From Sutterella wadsworthensis 2_1_59BFAA (GTDB taxonomy: Bacteria > Pseudomonadota > Gammaproteobacteria > Burkholderiales > Burkholderiaceae_F), in assembly GCF_000297775.1 (NCBI RefSeq), contig NZ_JH815517.1:62001-126000 (forward strand): 64,000 nucleotides of DNA, read 5' to 3'. Shown here in pieces: positions 42,135 to 53,637 of this stretch. The notes beneath the pieces were generated by a model. It worked only from the letters and a program-made list of their open reading frames with translations. It was not told where the DNA came from and did not search any database. Position 1 is the stretch's first letter; every line of letters starts with the position of its first letter. The position numbers were made by a program, and so were the translations under genes.

Positions 42135-42301
42135 GCCCGAGGGCTTCCTCCGTACGCGTAGGCCGGGCGGGGAAGCCCTTCGGGAGTCCCGGCAAAAAGT
42201 CGTGTCGGCGTCGGGAGAATTCTCGTACAATGAATAATCGGCCTGATTCGGAGGCGGCGCGGAAGCGGAGACGTTTTTCGGGCGGTATGCCGAACTTCAG
42301 G

Positions 42302-42307
42302 TATAAT
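42302..42307 (+). promoter_or_regulatory. -10 element of the likely pyrG promoter
   Basis: A perfect TATAAT, 48 bases before the pyrG start. The -35 region is poor. A pyrimidine-type attenuator (G-run at the start site and a hairpin) is not evident. Confidence 0.4.
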
Positions 42308-42318
42308 CTCGGCTTTAA

Positions 42319-44010
<1,692 letters not shown>

Positions 44011-44034
44011 GCCGGACTGATCCGACCTAGACGC

Positions 44035-44078
44035 AAGGCAGCTCAACGGGCACTGCAGTTCGTGGGGCTGCCTTTTTC
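44035..44078 (+). terminator. Intrinsic terminator of pyrG
   Basis: AAGGCAGC (44035-44042) pairs with GCTGCCTT (44067-44074), with an ACTGCAGT palindrome in the loop, followed by TTTC within a run of five Ts. Confidence 0.7.
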
Positions 44079-44144
44079 ATTTCGGGCGCCGTCTTGTCTG
44101 GACGACTTTTCCGGGGCGCGCCCTCCTGCAAGAGGACAACAAAC

Positions 44145-45002
44145 ATGAAGCTCTGCGGCTTTGACATCGGGCTCGACCGTCCGTTCTTCTTGATCGCCGG
44201 CCCCTGCGTGCTCGAGGGCGAGCAGATGGCCGTCGACATCGCCTCCGCCATGAAGGAGATCACGGACGAGCTCGGCATTCCGTATCTCTTCAAGGCGAGC
44301 TATGACAAGGCGAACCGCACGTCCGCCCATTCCTTCCGCGGTCCCGGCATGGACGAGGGCCTTCGCATTCTCGCCGCCGTTCGCGAGAAGGTCGGCGTGC
44401 CCGTTCTCACCGACGTGCATACCGAAGCAGAGGTCCCCGTCGTCGCCTCCGTCGTCGACATGCTCCAGACGCCCGCCTTCCTCTGCCGTCAGACGGATTT
44501 CATCCGCGCCTGCGCAGTTTCTGGCAAGCCCGTCAACATCAAGAAGGGCCAGTTCCTTGCACCGGGCGACATGCTCAACGTCGTCGAGAAGGCCCGTGAG
44601 GCCGCCTCGGCTGCAGGCCTTGACCCCGACGTCTTCACGGTCTGCGAGCGCGGCGCCTCGTTCGGTTACGGCAACCTCGTGTCCGACATGCGAAGCCTTG
44701 CGATCATGCGCCAGACGATGGCTCCCGTGGTCTTCGACGCCACACATTCCGTGCAGCTTCCCGGCGGCAACGGCACGTGCTCCGGCGGTCAGCGCCAGTT
44801 CGTTCCCGTGCTCGCGCGAGCTGCGGTCGCAGCGGGCGTCTCCGGCCTCTTCATGGAAGCCCATCCGACGCCCGCCTCCGCCAAGAGCGACGGTCCCAAC
44901 CTCGTTCCGCTCGGCCGCATGCGTGAGCTCCTCGAGAGCCTTGTGGAGATCGACCGCCTCGTGAAGGCCCGCCCCTTCCTTGAAGATACGATCAACGGGT
45001 AA
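44145..45002 (+). CDS. kdsA: 3-Deoxy-D-manno-octulosonate 8-phosphate synthase
   Basis: KdsA condenses arabinose-5-phosphate with phosphoenolpyruvate to give KDO-8-phosphate for the lipopolysaccharide core. The 285 residues show the family's TIM-barrel landmarks: [77 protein letters not shown] and [13 protein letters not shown] 44145 has GAGGA 8 bases upstream; the longer frame is not supported. The order pyrG-kdsA-eno-ftsB is common in proteobacteria. Confidence 0.96.
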   Translation: MKLCGFDIGLDRPFFLIAGPCVLEGEQMAVDIASAMKEITDELGIPYLFKASYDKANRTSAHSFRGPGMDEGLRILAAVREKVGVPVLTDVHTEAEVPVVASVVDMLQTPAFLCRQTDFIRACAVSGKPVNIKKGQFLAPGDMLNVVEKAREAASAAGLDPDVFTVCERGASFGYGNLVSDMRSLAIMRQTMAPVVFDATHSVQLPGGNGTCSGGQRQFVPVLARAAVAAGVSGLFMEAHPTPASAKSDGPNLVPLGRMRELLESLVEIDRLVKARPFLEDTING

Positions 45003-45067
45003 AATATTCTGATGTGCCCGCGATCCGCACGCAACGTCGTCGAACCGCGGGAATCTTCTTTCCTTGA

Positions 45068-46390
<1,323 letters not shown>

Positions 46391-46408
46391 GACGGACGCC
46401 TTGAAGCG

Positions 46409-46843
46409 ATGACGCGCATCTTCATGCTCGTGCTGGCGGCAGGCATCTGCGTCGTGGGGTTCCAGCTCTTCGGGCCCGGCGGCGCATGGTTTCGTGCCGC
46501 CGAGCTTGAGGAGGCGCTCGCGCTTCAGAATGAGGCCAACCGCGTTCAGCAGGACCGCAACGAGGCTCTGGGCGCAGAGCTTTATTCGCTTGAGCACCGC
46601 AGGGACGCCATTGAGGAGCGCGCCCGCAGGGAGCTCTACATGGTGAAGGCCGACGAGGTGCTTTTCCGCCTTGAGACGCCGGGAGAATATGAGCAGAGGG
46701 CCCGCGAGCTCGCGAGCATGCCTGACTACCGCTCTCCCAACATCAAGCCGGGCTCCGCGCCGACGTTCTCCGCGAAGCGCGCCGACCTCTACCATGCGCC
46801 CAAGAACCTTCGCGCGCCTCCGTCCCGCACGAAGCGCCAGTAA
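46409..46843 (+). CDS. ftsB: Cell division protein FtsB
   Basis: FtsB is a bitopic inner-membrane protein that forms the FtsQBL complex at the septum. The first ~22 residues are the membrane anchor (IFMLVLAAGICVVGFQLF), followed by a periplasmic coiled coil (LEEALALQNEANRVQQDRNEALGAEL) and the conserved EERARRELYMVKADEVLFRL near the FtsQ-binding part. At 144 residues it is longer than E. coli FtsB (103) because of a basic Pro-rich tail. It lies directly after eno, as in many proteobacteria. Confidence 0.92.
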   Translation: MTRIFMLVLAAGICVVGFQLFGPGGAWFRAAELEEALALQNEANRVQQDRNEALGAELYSLEHRRDAIEERARRELYMVKADEVLFRLETPGEYEQRARELASMPDYRSPNIKPGSAPTFSAKRADLYHAPKNLRAPPSRTKRQ

Positions 46844-46849
46844 GGCAAG

Positions 46850-46891
46850 AAAAAAACGCACGATCCGCCGCAATCGGACCGTGCGTTTTTT
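46850..46891. terminator. Bidirectional terminator between ftsB and hslO
   Basis: ACGCACG (46856-46862) pairs with CGTGCGT (46880-46886), and TCCG/CGGA extends it inward past one mismatch. Runs of As before and Ts after (46886-46891) make it work in both directions for the converging genes. Confidence 0.85.
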
Positions 46892-46944
46892 CTTTGCTCG
46901 TGAAGTAGGGAGGAAAGTGAAGCTTTCCTCCCTGGAAGACCTGA

Positions 46945-47853
46945 TCAGTTGAGCGTTCTGGGCTGGGCGGGAGCGCCCGCGAAAAGAGAGGCAACATCAG
47001 CGCTGTCGAAGGAGCGTACCTGACCGCAGAAGTGGCAGGTGATGTCGATCGAGCCGCGTTCGGCGATGATGGCTTCGGCCTCCTCCCGGCCCAGAGAAAG
47101 GATCATGCTCCGCACGCCTTCGTCGGAGCAGCGGCATTTGAATTCGGGCCTGGCTTCGAGCGTGACGTTCGGGGATTCCTCCCAGAAGAGACGGCGGTTG
47201 ATCTCTTCGGGATCGAGCGTGAGAAGCTCTTCGCTCTTGACGGTGTCGGCGAAGATCTTGAGACGCTGCCAGCCTTCCTCGTCGAAGTCCTCGGGAAGGG
47301 CCTTGCCGCCGAGAAGCGGCATTTTCTGCAGCATCAGACCGCCGACGCCGGATTCGTCGCTTGCGAGCTTGATCTTCGTTTCGACCTGTTCGCTCGTCGC
47401 GAAGTAGTTCGTCATGGCTTCGGCGAAGGTTTCACCTGCAAGACTCACCACGCCCTGATAGGGCTGGGTGTCGGGATCGCGCCCCGTCTGGTCGAGAATG
47501 AGCGCGCAGCGACCGCGGCCGCCTGCGTTGACGAGTTCGGTCATGCCTGCGTCGGCGCTGATCTCGCCAGCGTCCTCTCGCATCGTCACGGAGACGCGGA
47601 AGAGGAGGCCGGGACGGACTTCCGCCACGAGTAGCTTGATGGGACCGTCGCCCGCAATCTGCAGAAGCACCGTGCCGTCAAACTCGAGGGCGGCTGCCGC
47701 AAGAAGTGCGGAGGCCGTCACTTCGCCCGCCAAGCGGCGAACGGCGAGGGGCAGATGCTGATGCTCGACCGAGCGGCTGAATTCGTCGTGAAGCACGACG
47801 GTCTCGCCGCGGACGGCGGCACGCTGGAAAAGCAGTTTCTGAAGGGCGTCCAT
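46945..47853 (-). CDS. hslO: Redox-regulated chaperone Hsp33
   Basis: Hsp33 is a cytoplasmic holdase switched on by oxidative unfolding. The 302 residues contain the substrate-binding N-terminal part (LLQIAGDGPIKLLVAEV, YQGVVSLAGETFAEAMTNYFATSEQ) and the C-terminal zinc switch: CRC followed 31 residues later by CHFC (the CxC...CxxC pattern). The ATG at 47853 (MDALQKLLFQRA) is preferred; the frame is open 31 codons upstream, without merit. It converges on ftsB. Confidence 0.94.
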   Translation of the reverse strand: MDALQKLLFQRAAVRGETVVLHDEFSRSVEHQHLPLAVRRLAGEVTASALLAAAALEFDGTVLLQIAGDGPIKLLVAEVRPGLLFRVSVTMREDAGEISADAGMTELVNAGGRGRCALILDQTGRDPDTQPYQGVVSLAGETFAEAMTNYFATSEQVETKIKLASDESGVGGLMLQKMPLLGGKALPEDFDEEGWQRLKIFADTVKSEELLTLDPEEINRRLFWEESPNVTLEARPEFKCRCSDEGVRSMILSLGREEAEAIIAERGSIDITCHFCGQVRSFDSADVASLFAGAPAQPRTLN

Positions 47854-48075
47854 ATGAATTCCTGTGTGTTCGCGCGCAGTGCGGGCGGCGCAGGCGGGAT
47901 CATGCGCCCGCCGCGGCCGGAGCGGGCCCGCGCGCAATTGAAGCAATACGCTTTATATGGGGGCAAGGGGACGCCTTTTCAAGTGAGCCGAATACCATGT
48001 CCGCCTCAAGCGGTCCTGAACGCGCGGCCGTATAATCAAAAAATTACTACGTACTTCCCGCGCAAGGCTCTTCTG

Positions 48076-48921
48076 ATGATCATCGACCTGCACATGCACT
48101 CCAATGTTTCCGACGGGAAGCTTTCGCCCGCCGACCTCGTGCGTCTCGTGCATGCAAACGGCGTGGAGCTCATGGCGCTGACGGACCACGATACGATGGA
48201 CGGCGTCAGGCAGGCATCGGCCGCCGCCGAGGAGCTCGGCGTCGGGTTCATTCCCGGCGTGGAGATCTCGACGGGATGGGGAGGACGCGTCGTGCACATC
48301 GTGGGGCTCGGAGTCGATCCTGATGCGCCAGGCATCGACGCATTCTTCAGCAGCATCTGCACCAAGCGCGACCGGCGCGGCCGCCTTATCGGCGAACGAT
48401 TCGAGCAGCTCTACGGCATACGCGGCGCCTACGAGGGCGCGCTTTCGCTTGCCGACAACAAGGACAACCTTTCCCGCACTCACTTCGCACGCTGGCTCAT
48501 GCAGGAGGGCGTCGTGAAGGAGTATCAGGAGGCCTTCGACCGCTTTCTCAAGACGGGGAGGCCTTGTTGCGTCGACATCGACTGGCCGGGACTCACCGAA
48601 GTGGTCGACGTCATCCACAATTCGGGCGGCGTCGCGGTCATTGCACATCCCGGACGCTACAGCTTCAGCGAGTCCTGGATGCTCGACGAGTTTCTCAAGG
48701 CCTTCAGGGACGCGGGCGGCGAGGCGATTGAGGTCTGCTCAGGATCCCAGTCCCGCGATGCGGACGTCTTCTTTGCGGACGTCGCGCGCCGCATGGACTT
48801 TCTCGCGAGTTCGGGCTCCGACTGGCATGCGCCCGGCACCGTGCGTCCCATGCCCGGCACGCAGCTGCAGATTCCCGAGGATCTCACGCCCGTCTGGCGC
48901 ATCATTCCGCGTCGCCGTTGA
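48076..48921 (+). CDS. PHP-domain phosphoesterase, RNase AM (YciV/TrpH) type
   Basis: This 281-residue metal-dependent phosphoesterase has the PHP motifs: MIIDLHMHSNVSDGKLSP (HxH), LMALTDHDTMDG, FIPGVEIST, GGVAVIAHPGRY and ASSGSDWHAPG (DxH). The family includes the 5'-3' exonuclease RNase AM, which trims 5' ends of rRNA, and 3',5'-nucleotide bisphosphatases. ATG 48076 gives the conserved start. In related genomes it lies near an M50 protease gene and trpS, as here with the M50 gene 146 bases downstream. Confidence 0.88.
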   Translation: MIIDLHMHSNVSDGKLSPADLVRLVHANGVELMALTDHDTMDGVRQASAAAEELGVGFIPGVEISTGWGGRVVHIVGLGVDPDAPGIDAFFSSICTKRDRRGRLIGERFEQLYGIRGAYEGALSLADNKDNLSRTHFARWLMQEGVVKEYQEAFDRFLKTGRPCCVDIDWPGLTEVVDVIHNSGGVAVIAHPGRYSFSESWMLDEFLKAFRDAGGEAIEVCSGSQSRDADVFFADVARRMDFLASSGSDWHAPGTVRPMPGTQLQIPEDLTPVWRIIPRRR

Positions 48922-49067
48922 CACGTTTTCAAACAGTCTGTCGACATTTACGCGGATCGGTCGGCGTGCACGGCGCGGGTTTGTGGCAGACTTTCACGAT
49001 TGAACCCCTTCCGTAAATCCATCCGGGCGCAGTCTTTCCACTGCACCCCGAAGCCTTTGCTCCCTCC

Positions 49068-49718
49068 ATGATTGAAAACGCCATTCAGATCATCTGCGTC
49101 TACGCCATTCCGCTCATCTTCGCCATCACGCTCCATGAGGCCGCGCACGGCTGGGCGGCGAAGAAGCTTGGCGACGACACCGCCTGGATTCTCGGCCGCG
49201 TGACGGCCAATCCCGTTCCCCACATCGATCCCGTCGGCACCGTGCTCGTGCCCGGGGCGCTTGTCCTGATGTCCGCTCTCACGGGCGGCGCGGGCTTCGT
49301 CTTCGGCTGGGCCAAGCCCGTGCCGATCAATCCGCGTTACTTCAGGCACTTCAACCGCGACATGATGCTCACGGCGCTTGCGGGGCCCGCCTCCAACCTT
49401 TTGCAGGCGATCGCCTGGGCCGTGGTGCTCAAGCTCGTCGTGATGCTCGGGATCTCCGAGCGGTTCGTGATCAGCGTGTGCGCGGCCGGCATCTCGGTCA
49501 ACCTGATGCTGATGGCCTTCAACCTCATTCCGATTCCGCCGCTCGACGGCGGCCGCATCCTGAGGGGACTTCTGCCCTCGAGCGGCAGGAGCCTTCTGGA
49601 CAGGATCGAGCCCTACGGCATGGTGATCCTCGTCGTGCTGATGGCGGGCGGAGGCCTCGGGTTCTTCGCCCGTCCCTTCCTCGAGGCGGGACGCTGGCTC
49701 GTCGAGCTCGTGCTGTGA
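49068..49718 (+). CDS. Site-2 protease family (M50) membrane metalloprotease
   Basis: The protein has 216 residues and about five predicted helices. The zinc site is ITLHEAAHGW (HExxH) in helix 1-2, and the third ligand is in NLIPIPPLDGGRILRGLLP. This is the short, PDZ-free M50B class that is often called YwhC-like. Members cut membrane proteins within the bilayer, but no substrate is known for this branch. The stop is 11 bases before the next gene, so the two are co-transcribed. Confidence 0.9.
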   Translation: MIENAIQIICVYAIPLIFAITLHEAAHGWAAKKLGDDTAWILGRVTANPVPHIDPVGTVLVPGALVLMSALTGGAGFVFGWAKPVPINPRYFRHFNRDMMLTALAGPASNLLQAIAWAVVLKLVVMLGISERFVISVCAAGISVNLMLMAFNLIPIPPLDGGRILRGLLPSSGRSLLDRIEPYGMVILVVLMAGGGLGFFARPFLEAGRWLVELVL

Positions 49719-49729
49719 CGGGAGGTGCC

Positions 49730-50308
49730 ATGGCGCGCAACGACTATTCCGAATGCTTCACGAGGCCTTCGCCCTGGGTGCTTCGCTGGAAGCACCTGCT
49801 GCCCCGTCAGGGCGAGGTGCTGGACGTGGCCTGCGGGCCCGGAAGGCATACGGCGCTTCTGGCTCTTGAGGGCCGCAGGGTTCTAGCCTGCGACATCGAC
49901 CTGACGGGCGTCGAGGCCCTTGCGGAGCTCCCGAACGTGACGCTCGAGTGCAGGGATCTCGAGGGAGAGCGCTGGCCATGGGAGGCGGAGCGGTTTGCGG
50001 GGATCGTCGTGACGAACTACCTGCACAGGCCGCACTTTCCGCATTACTGGGATAGCCTGATGCCGGGCGGCGTCCTCATCATGGAGACCTTCACGGAAGC
50101 CAATATGATGATCTGGGAGCATCCGCGCAATCCCGACCACTATCTGACGGAGGGGGAGCTCATTCGCCTGGCTCCTGCCGATGCGCGAGTCGTCGCCTAC
50201 GAGGAGGGACTCACTCCCGCTGATACGTGCGTCGCGAGAATCGTCCTCATGAAGCACGCGCCTGCGGAGTGCTACGCCGCTCCGCTTGAGGCGGGACTCG
50301 GTCTCTGA
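49730..50308 (+). CDS. Class I SAM-dependent methyltransferase (TehB-like)
   Basis: The 192-residue protein shows a small Rossmann methyltransferase: motif I VLDVACGPGRHTALLALEG, the acidic residue in VLACDID, then LPNVTLECRDLEG and IVVTNYLHRPHFPHYWDSLMPGGVLIMETF. This resembles TehB/UbiE-type small-molecule methylases. GGAGG lies 4 bases before ATG 49730. It follows the M50 gene by 11 bases. The substrate is unknown. Confidence 0.82.
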   Translation: MARNDYSECFTRPSPWVLRWKHLLPRQGEVLDVACGPGRHTALLALEGRRVLACDIDLTGVEALAELPNVTLECRDLEGERWPWEAERFAGIVVTNYLHRPHFPHYWDSLMPGGVLIMETFTEANMMIWEHPRNPDHYLTEGELIRLAPADARVVAYEEGLTPADTCVARIVLMKHAPAECYAAPLEAGLGL

Positions 50309-50523
50309 TGGCGGACCTCCGTAATTACCGCAATCGGCCGCTTTCAAAAGCGCCTTGAGGCGGTCAAGTTTGCTAAACTCTTCAGGATATTGTCGGTCGC
50401 CCTGCGGCCGGAGGTCTTCGCACGGCGGAGACGTTTTTTCGCGGAGCTATTCCGGACGGGGCCTTCCCGGCCTGTGTTCGACGCACGGTTCCGCATTGGT
50501 TTCTCTAGCAAAGGATTACCCCG

Positions 50524-51681
50524 ATGAATAAGCGTACGCTGCGTGCCGCCGCTCTCTGTCCTGCTCTGCTGGTCCTTGGCGGCTGCTCGGCTCTCGGCAT
50601 CAACTTTACGGACGACAAGGTTCAGTACGAAGCCTCCAATACGCGTGCCAATCTCGAAGTGCCGCCTGATCTTGCGCCTGTCGCCAATGAAAACCGCTTC
50701 GAGGTGCCGTCCCGTCCGGGCGTCGTCAGTGCCAACACCGAGATGGCAAGGGCTCAGGTCGCAGGCGAAGCCACTCAGGAGCGCGGCTCCATCGTGCAGC
50801 GCACGGTCGTTGCCAAGCTCATGCGCGACGGTAACGAACGCTGGCTTCGCGTCAACGCCGACGCCGAGCCGCTCTGGACCGTCGTCACCGACTTCTGGCC
50901 GAGCGTCGGCCTCACGATTCGTCGTCAGGACGCCAAGACCGGCTACCTTGAGACCGAATGGGCCGAAAACAAGGCAAAGCTTCCGCAGGACATCATCCGC
51001 GGCACGATCGGCAAGGTGCTCGACTTCGCCTACTCCACGGGCGAACGCGATCAGTACCGCTGCCGCATCGAGCGCAATGACGACGGCACGAGTGACATCT
51101 TCCTGACGCATCGTTCGATGGTTGAGGTCGTCACCGGCTCTCAGAGCGACTCCACGGTCTGGCAGCCCGGTCCCTCCGACCCGACGATGGAGGCCGAAAT
51201 GCTTCAGCGTCTGGCCATCCGCATCGACGAGGAGTTCAATCCCGATGCTCTGCCGATCAAGAAGGCCGATGCGGCCGTTGTTGAGGACATCACCAAGCGC
51301 GAGTCCCGCAGCGATGTCGTGAAGGCTGCCGACGGCACGCTTGAGGCAGTCGTCCTCAAGGAGCCGTTTGACCGCGCCTGGCGCACCACGGGTCTCCTCA
51401 TCGACCGCATGGGCTTTGAGCTTGTCGACCGCGACCGTGCCGCCGGCAACTTCATCGTCCGCTACCTTGACCCCGCCTATGAAGTCAAGGTCAAGTCCGA
51501 ACGCGGTTTCTTCAAGCGTGTCTTCGGTTCCGACGAGGCCATTGAGGCGCCCGAATACCGCATCCATCTGGGCGATGAAGGCTCCGTGACACGCATTCAG
51601 GTGCTCGGTGCCGATGGTGGCGCCGATACGACCGGTTCCGCCGGAAGCATCCTGACGCTTCTCGCCGAGCAGCTCCGCTGA
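50524..51681 (+). CDS. bamC: Outer membrane protein assembly lipoprotein BamC
   Basis: BamC (NlpB) is an accessory lipoprotein of the BAM complex that inserts beta-barrel proteins. The 385-residue precursor has a lipobox (LLVLGGC) and then the unstructured stretch that binds BamD (VQYEASNTRANLEVPPDLAPV). Two helix-grip domains follow (WLRVNADAEPLWTVVTDFWPSVGLTIRRQ and AVVLKEPFDRAWRTTGLLIDRMGFELVDRDRAAGNFIVRYLDP). In betaproteobacteria bamC usually follows dapA; here it follows a methyltransferase after 215 bases. A strong terminator ends it. Confidence 0.9.
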   Translation: MNKRTLRAAALCPALLVLGGCSALGINFTDDKVQYEASNTRANLEVPPDLAPVANENRFEVPSRPGVVSANTEMARAQVAGEATQERGSIVQRTVVAKLMRDGNERWLRVNADAEPLWTVVTDFWPSVGLTIRRQDAKTGYLETEWAENKAKLPQDIIRGTIGKVLDFAYSTGERDQYRCRIERNDDGTSDIFLTHRSMVEVVTGSQSDSTVWQPGPSDPTMEAEMLQRLAIRIDEEFNPDALPIKKADAAVVEDITKRESRSDVVKAADGTLEAVVLKEPFDRAWRTTGLLIDRMGFELVDRDRAAGNFIVRYLDPAYEVKVKSERGFFKRVFGSDEAIEAPEYRIHLGDEGSVTRIQVLGADGGADTTGSAGSILTLLAEQLR

Positions 51682-51727
51682 CCGCCGAAAGGCGCATCCG
51701 GCCTGCGGCTTGCCGCAGGTGCGTTCA

Positions 51728-51780
51728 AAGCCTCGGATCCGGACTCTCTCGTAGAGGTCCTCCGGGGCTTTTCAAGTTTT
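51728..51780 (+). terminator. Intrinsic terminator of bamC
   Basis: AAGCCTCGGA (51728-51737) pairs with TCCGGGGCTT (51761-51770), then GGAC/GTCC and CTCT/AGAG extend the stem inward. TTCAAGTTTT follows. A smaller hairpin CCTGCGGC/GCCGCAGG (51702-51719) lies just before. Confidence 0.75.
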
Positions 51781-51810
51781 GGACCGCTTGCCTTCAGGGA
51801 TTGATGAACG

Positions 51811-52515
51811 ATGAGTGTGGCCGTCAATGAGATCCTCTCTCTGTCCTTCAAGGGACGTGCGAGCCGCGGTGCCTACTGGCGCACGCTTGCGGCGCTGGCC
51901 GTGCTTGCGGCGGCAGGCGGATTGGCGCTCGATTCGCTTTCGGGCCTTGCGGGCGGAGGCGCCGCGCAGAAGGGACTCGATCTTCTCATATGGGGGTGGC
52001 TCCTCTTTCTGGCCGCCTTTCTGGTGTCGGCCGTCGTGCGCCGGCTGCACGACATCAGCTATGGGGCTGTTGCGGCGGTATTTCTGATCGTGCCCGGCCT
52101 TCAGATCATCGTGCTCGTCATCCTCGGTCTGATGCCGGGCAAGAAGGGGCTCAACCGCTTCGGTCCGGATCCGCTTGCCGTGATGACGGTGAGGGATGCC
52201 GCGCCCGTGCGTCGAACCGAACGGAGCGACACCGTCAGGTGTCCTGCGCGCGAAGTGCGCGAGACGCTTGAGGGCGAGGTCGTGGAGCCGGGGCCCGATC
52301 TGGAGGGCACGATCATTCGCGAACGCATGAGTGCCGAGGCCGAAGACTGGGCCTCCGATCTCATCGCAGGAGCGAAGGCGCGCATCGAAGCTTCGCCTGA
52401 AAGCCGTGAGGGTGAGGTTGCCGCCGTCAGGGCGGGGCTTGTTGCCGCGCGCAACGAGGGGCGTCTCACCCAGTCTGCGTTCGTGCGATGGGTGCAGATC
52501 CTCGAGGGGCTCTGA
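51811..52515 (+). CDS. DUF805 membrane protein with a C-terminal helical (SHOCT-like) tail
   Basis: The first ~120 residues form a four-helix DUF805 domain (SLSFKGRASRGAYWRTLAAL, then SAVVRRLHDISYGAVAAVFLIVPGLQIIVLVILGLMPG). The cytoplasmic rest is charged and ends with VAAVRAGLVAARNEGRLTQSAFVRWVQILEGL, which looks like a SHOCT-type short helical hairpin (a domain found at the C-termini of many membrane proteins and involved in oligomer contacts). No function is known. A second DUF805 gene follows after 11 bases. Confidence 0.78.
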   Translation: MSVAVNEILSLSFKGRASRGAYWRTLAALAVLAAAGGLALDSLSGLAGGGAAQKGLDLLIWGWLLFLAAFLVSAVVRRLHDISYGAVAAVFLIVPGLQIIVLVILGLMPGKKGLNRFGPDPLAVMTVRDAAPVRRTERSDTVRCPAREVRETLEGEVVEPGPDLEGTIIRERMSAEAEDWASDLIAGAKARIEASPESREGEVAAVRAGLVAARNEGRLTQSAFVRWVQILEGL

Positions 52516-52526
52516 GGCGGGGCATC

Positions 52527-52922
52527 ATGCGCTGGAGCAGGCTCGCCATGGGATTCTGCCCGCAGTTCCGAAGCGGGAGGAGGCTTTACGCCCAGGAGAC
52601 GACGGGCGCGCTTCTGGCGGGGCTTTTTCTCTGGCTCATGATCAATCCGATAGCCGACGCCGAGTTCATCAGCGACGAGATGCTGACTTGGATCGGCCGC
52701 TTCGTCTATCCTCTCCTCATCAATCTCATTCTTATCTTCATGACCGTGTCCGCGGCGCGCAGGCTGCACGATGCCGGTCATTCGGGGGCCTGGGCACTGT
52801 TCGTGATGTGTCCGGGCGCAAATATTTTTCTGATGCTGTACCTGCTGCTGCGCCCCGGCGTCTCACGGCCAACGGGTTGGAGACGTCTGGAAGAGGCGGC
52901 TGCCGAGTGCGGCTGGGAGTGA
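52527..52922 (+). CDS. DUF805 family small membrane protein
   Basis: The protein has 131 residues with three or four hydrophobic segments and the DUF805 core SAARRLHDAGHSGAWALFVMCPGANIFLMLYLLLRPG. The beginning FRSGRRLYAQETTGALLAG matches the domain's N-terminal helix. ATG 52527 follows the previous stop by 11 bases and the slyD-like start comes 4 bases after this stop, so the three genes are one unit. It may be a paralogue of the preceding gene; the function is unknown. Confidence 0.72.
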   Translation: MRWSRLAMGFCPQFRSGRRLYAQETTGALLAGLFLWLMINPIADAEFISDEMLTWIGRFVYPLLINLILIFMTVSAARRLHDAGHSGAWALFVMCPGANIFLMLYLLLRPGVSRPTGWRRLEEAAAECGWE

Positions 52923-52926
52923 AAAC

Positions 52927-53553
52927 ATGGCGCTTGCCGTCAAGAAAGACATGCTCGTAACCCTGTCCGTTCGCATGGCGGACATGTCCGGAAAGATTCT
53001 TGAGGAATCGGGCCCCGAGGGGCTCACCTATCTGCACGGGCACGGCGACATCTTCCCGAAGCTCGAGGCTGCGCTTGAGGGCCGCTTTCCCGGCGAAGGC
53101 TTCTTCATCAAGCTTGAGCCCGAGGATGCCTTCGGGGAATACGATCCCGATTCGCTCGTCATGGTGCCGGTTGAACGTCTGGGCAACCCCGAGACCGTGG
53201 TCCGTGGTCTTGTCTTCGAGGGCGTGCCCGGCGAGGCCAATGACGGCCGACGCTGGCACGTGACCGACATTGCCGATGGCATGGCGGTGCTCGAAACCAA
53301 TCATCCGCTCGCAGGCATGGCGCTTCAGTTCGAGGTGAAGGTGATGGAAGTCGCCGAACCTTCCGACGAGGATGCCGTGGGCGACGACAATGTCGTCGTG
53401 CCGGGCTTCCTGTCTATCGCAGACCGCATCGTGAGCGAGGATGAAGAGGACGAAAGCGACGAGACGATGGACCGCATGCTTGAGGAGCATGCGCACCCGG
53501 ACGACTCGGCCATGGCCCGCATGGCTTCGGCGGCGCCGCGCATCATCCGCTGA
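52927..53553 (+). CDS. FKBP-type peptidyl-prolyl isomerase, SlyD-like
   Basis: The 208-residue protein has the split FKBP domain with an inserted chaperone (IF) domain: VKKDMLVTLSVRMADMSGKILEE, YLHGHGDIFPKLEAALEGRFPGE (FKBP half), then the IF domain (GFFIKLEPEDAFGEYDPDSLVMVP...VEGVPGEANDGRRWHV region), and NHPLAGMALQFEVKVMEV. Unlike E. coli SlyD it lacks the His/Cys-rich metal tail; the C-terminus is acidic (SEDEEDESDE). It therefore resembles FkpB/SlpA-type proteins too. It probably acts as a cytoplasmic folding helper. Confidence 0.86.
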   Translation: MALAVKKDMLVTLSVRMADMSGKILEESGPEGLTYLHGHGDIFPKLEAALEGRFPGEGFFIKLEPEDAFGEYDPDSLVMVPVERLGNPETVVRGLVFEGVPGEANDGRRWHVTDIADGMAVLETNHPLAGMALQFEVKVMEVAEPSDEDAVGDDNVVVPGFLSIADRIVSEDEEDESDETMDRMLEEHAHPDDSAMARMASAAPRIIR

Positions 53554-53574
53554 TCGTCACCACGATTTCCTTTC

Positions 53575-53609
53575 AAAAGGCGGTTGCTCTTCTTGAGAGC
53601 GCCGCCTTT
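53575..53609. terminator. Bidirectional terminator between the slyD-like gene and gluQ
   Basis: AAAAGGCGG (53575-53583) pairs with CCGCCTTTT, and GCTCT/AGAGC extends it inward (53586-53600). A-rich and T-rich flanks serve the two converging genes. Confidence 0.8.
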
Positions 53610-53637
53610 TGTCGCATCTGCGCCTTCTTCGGAGGCA

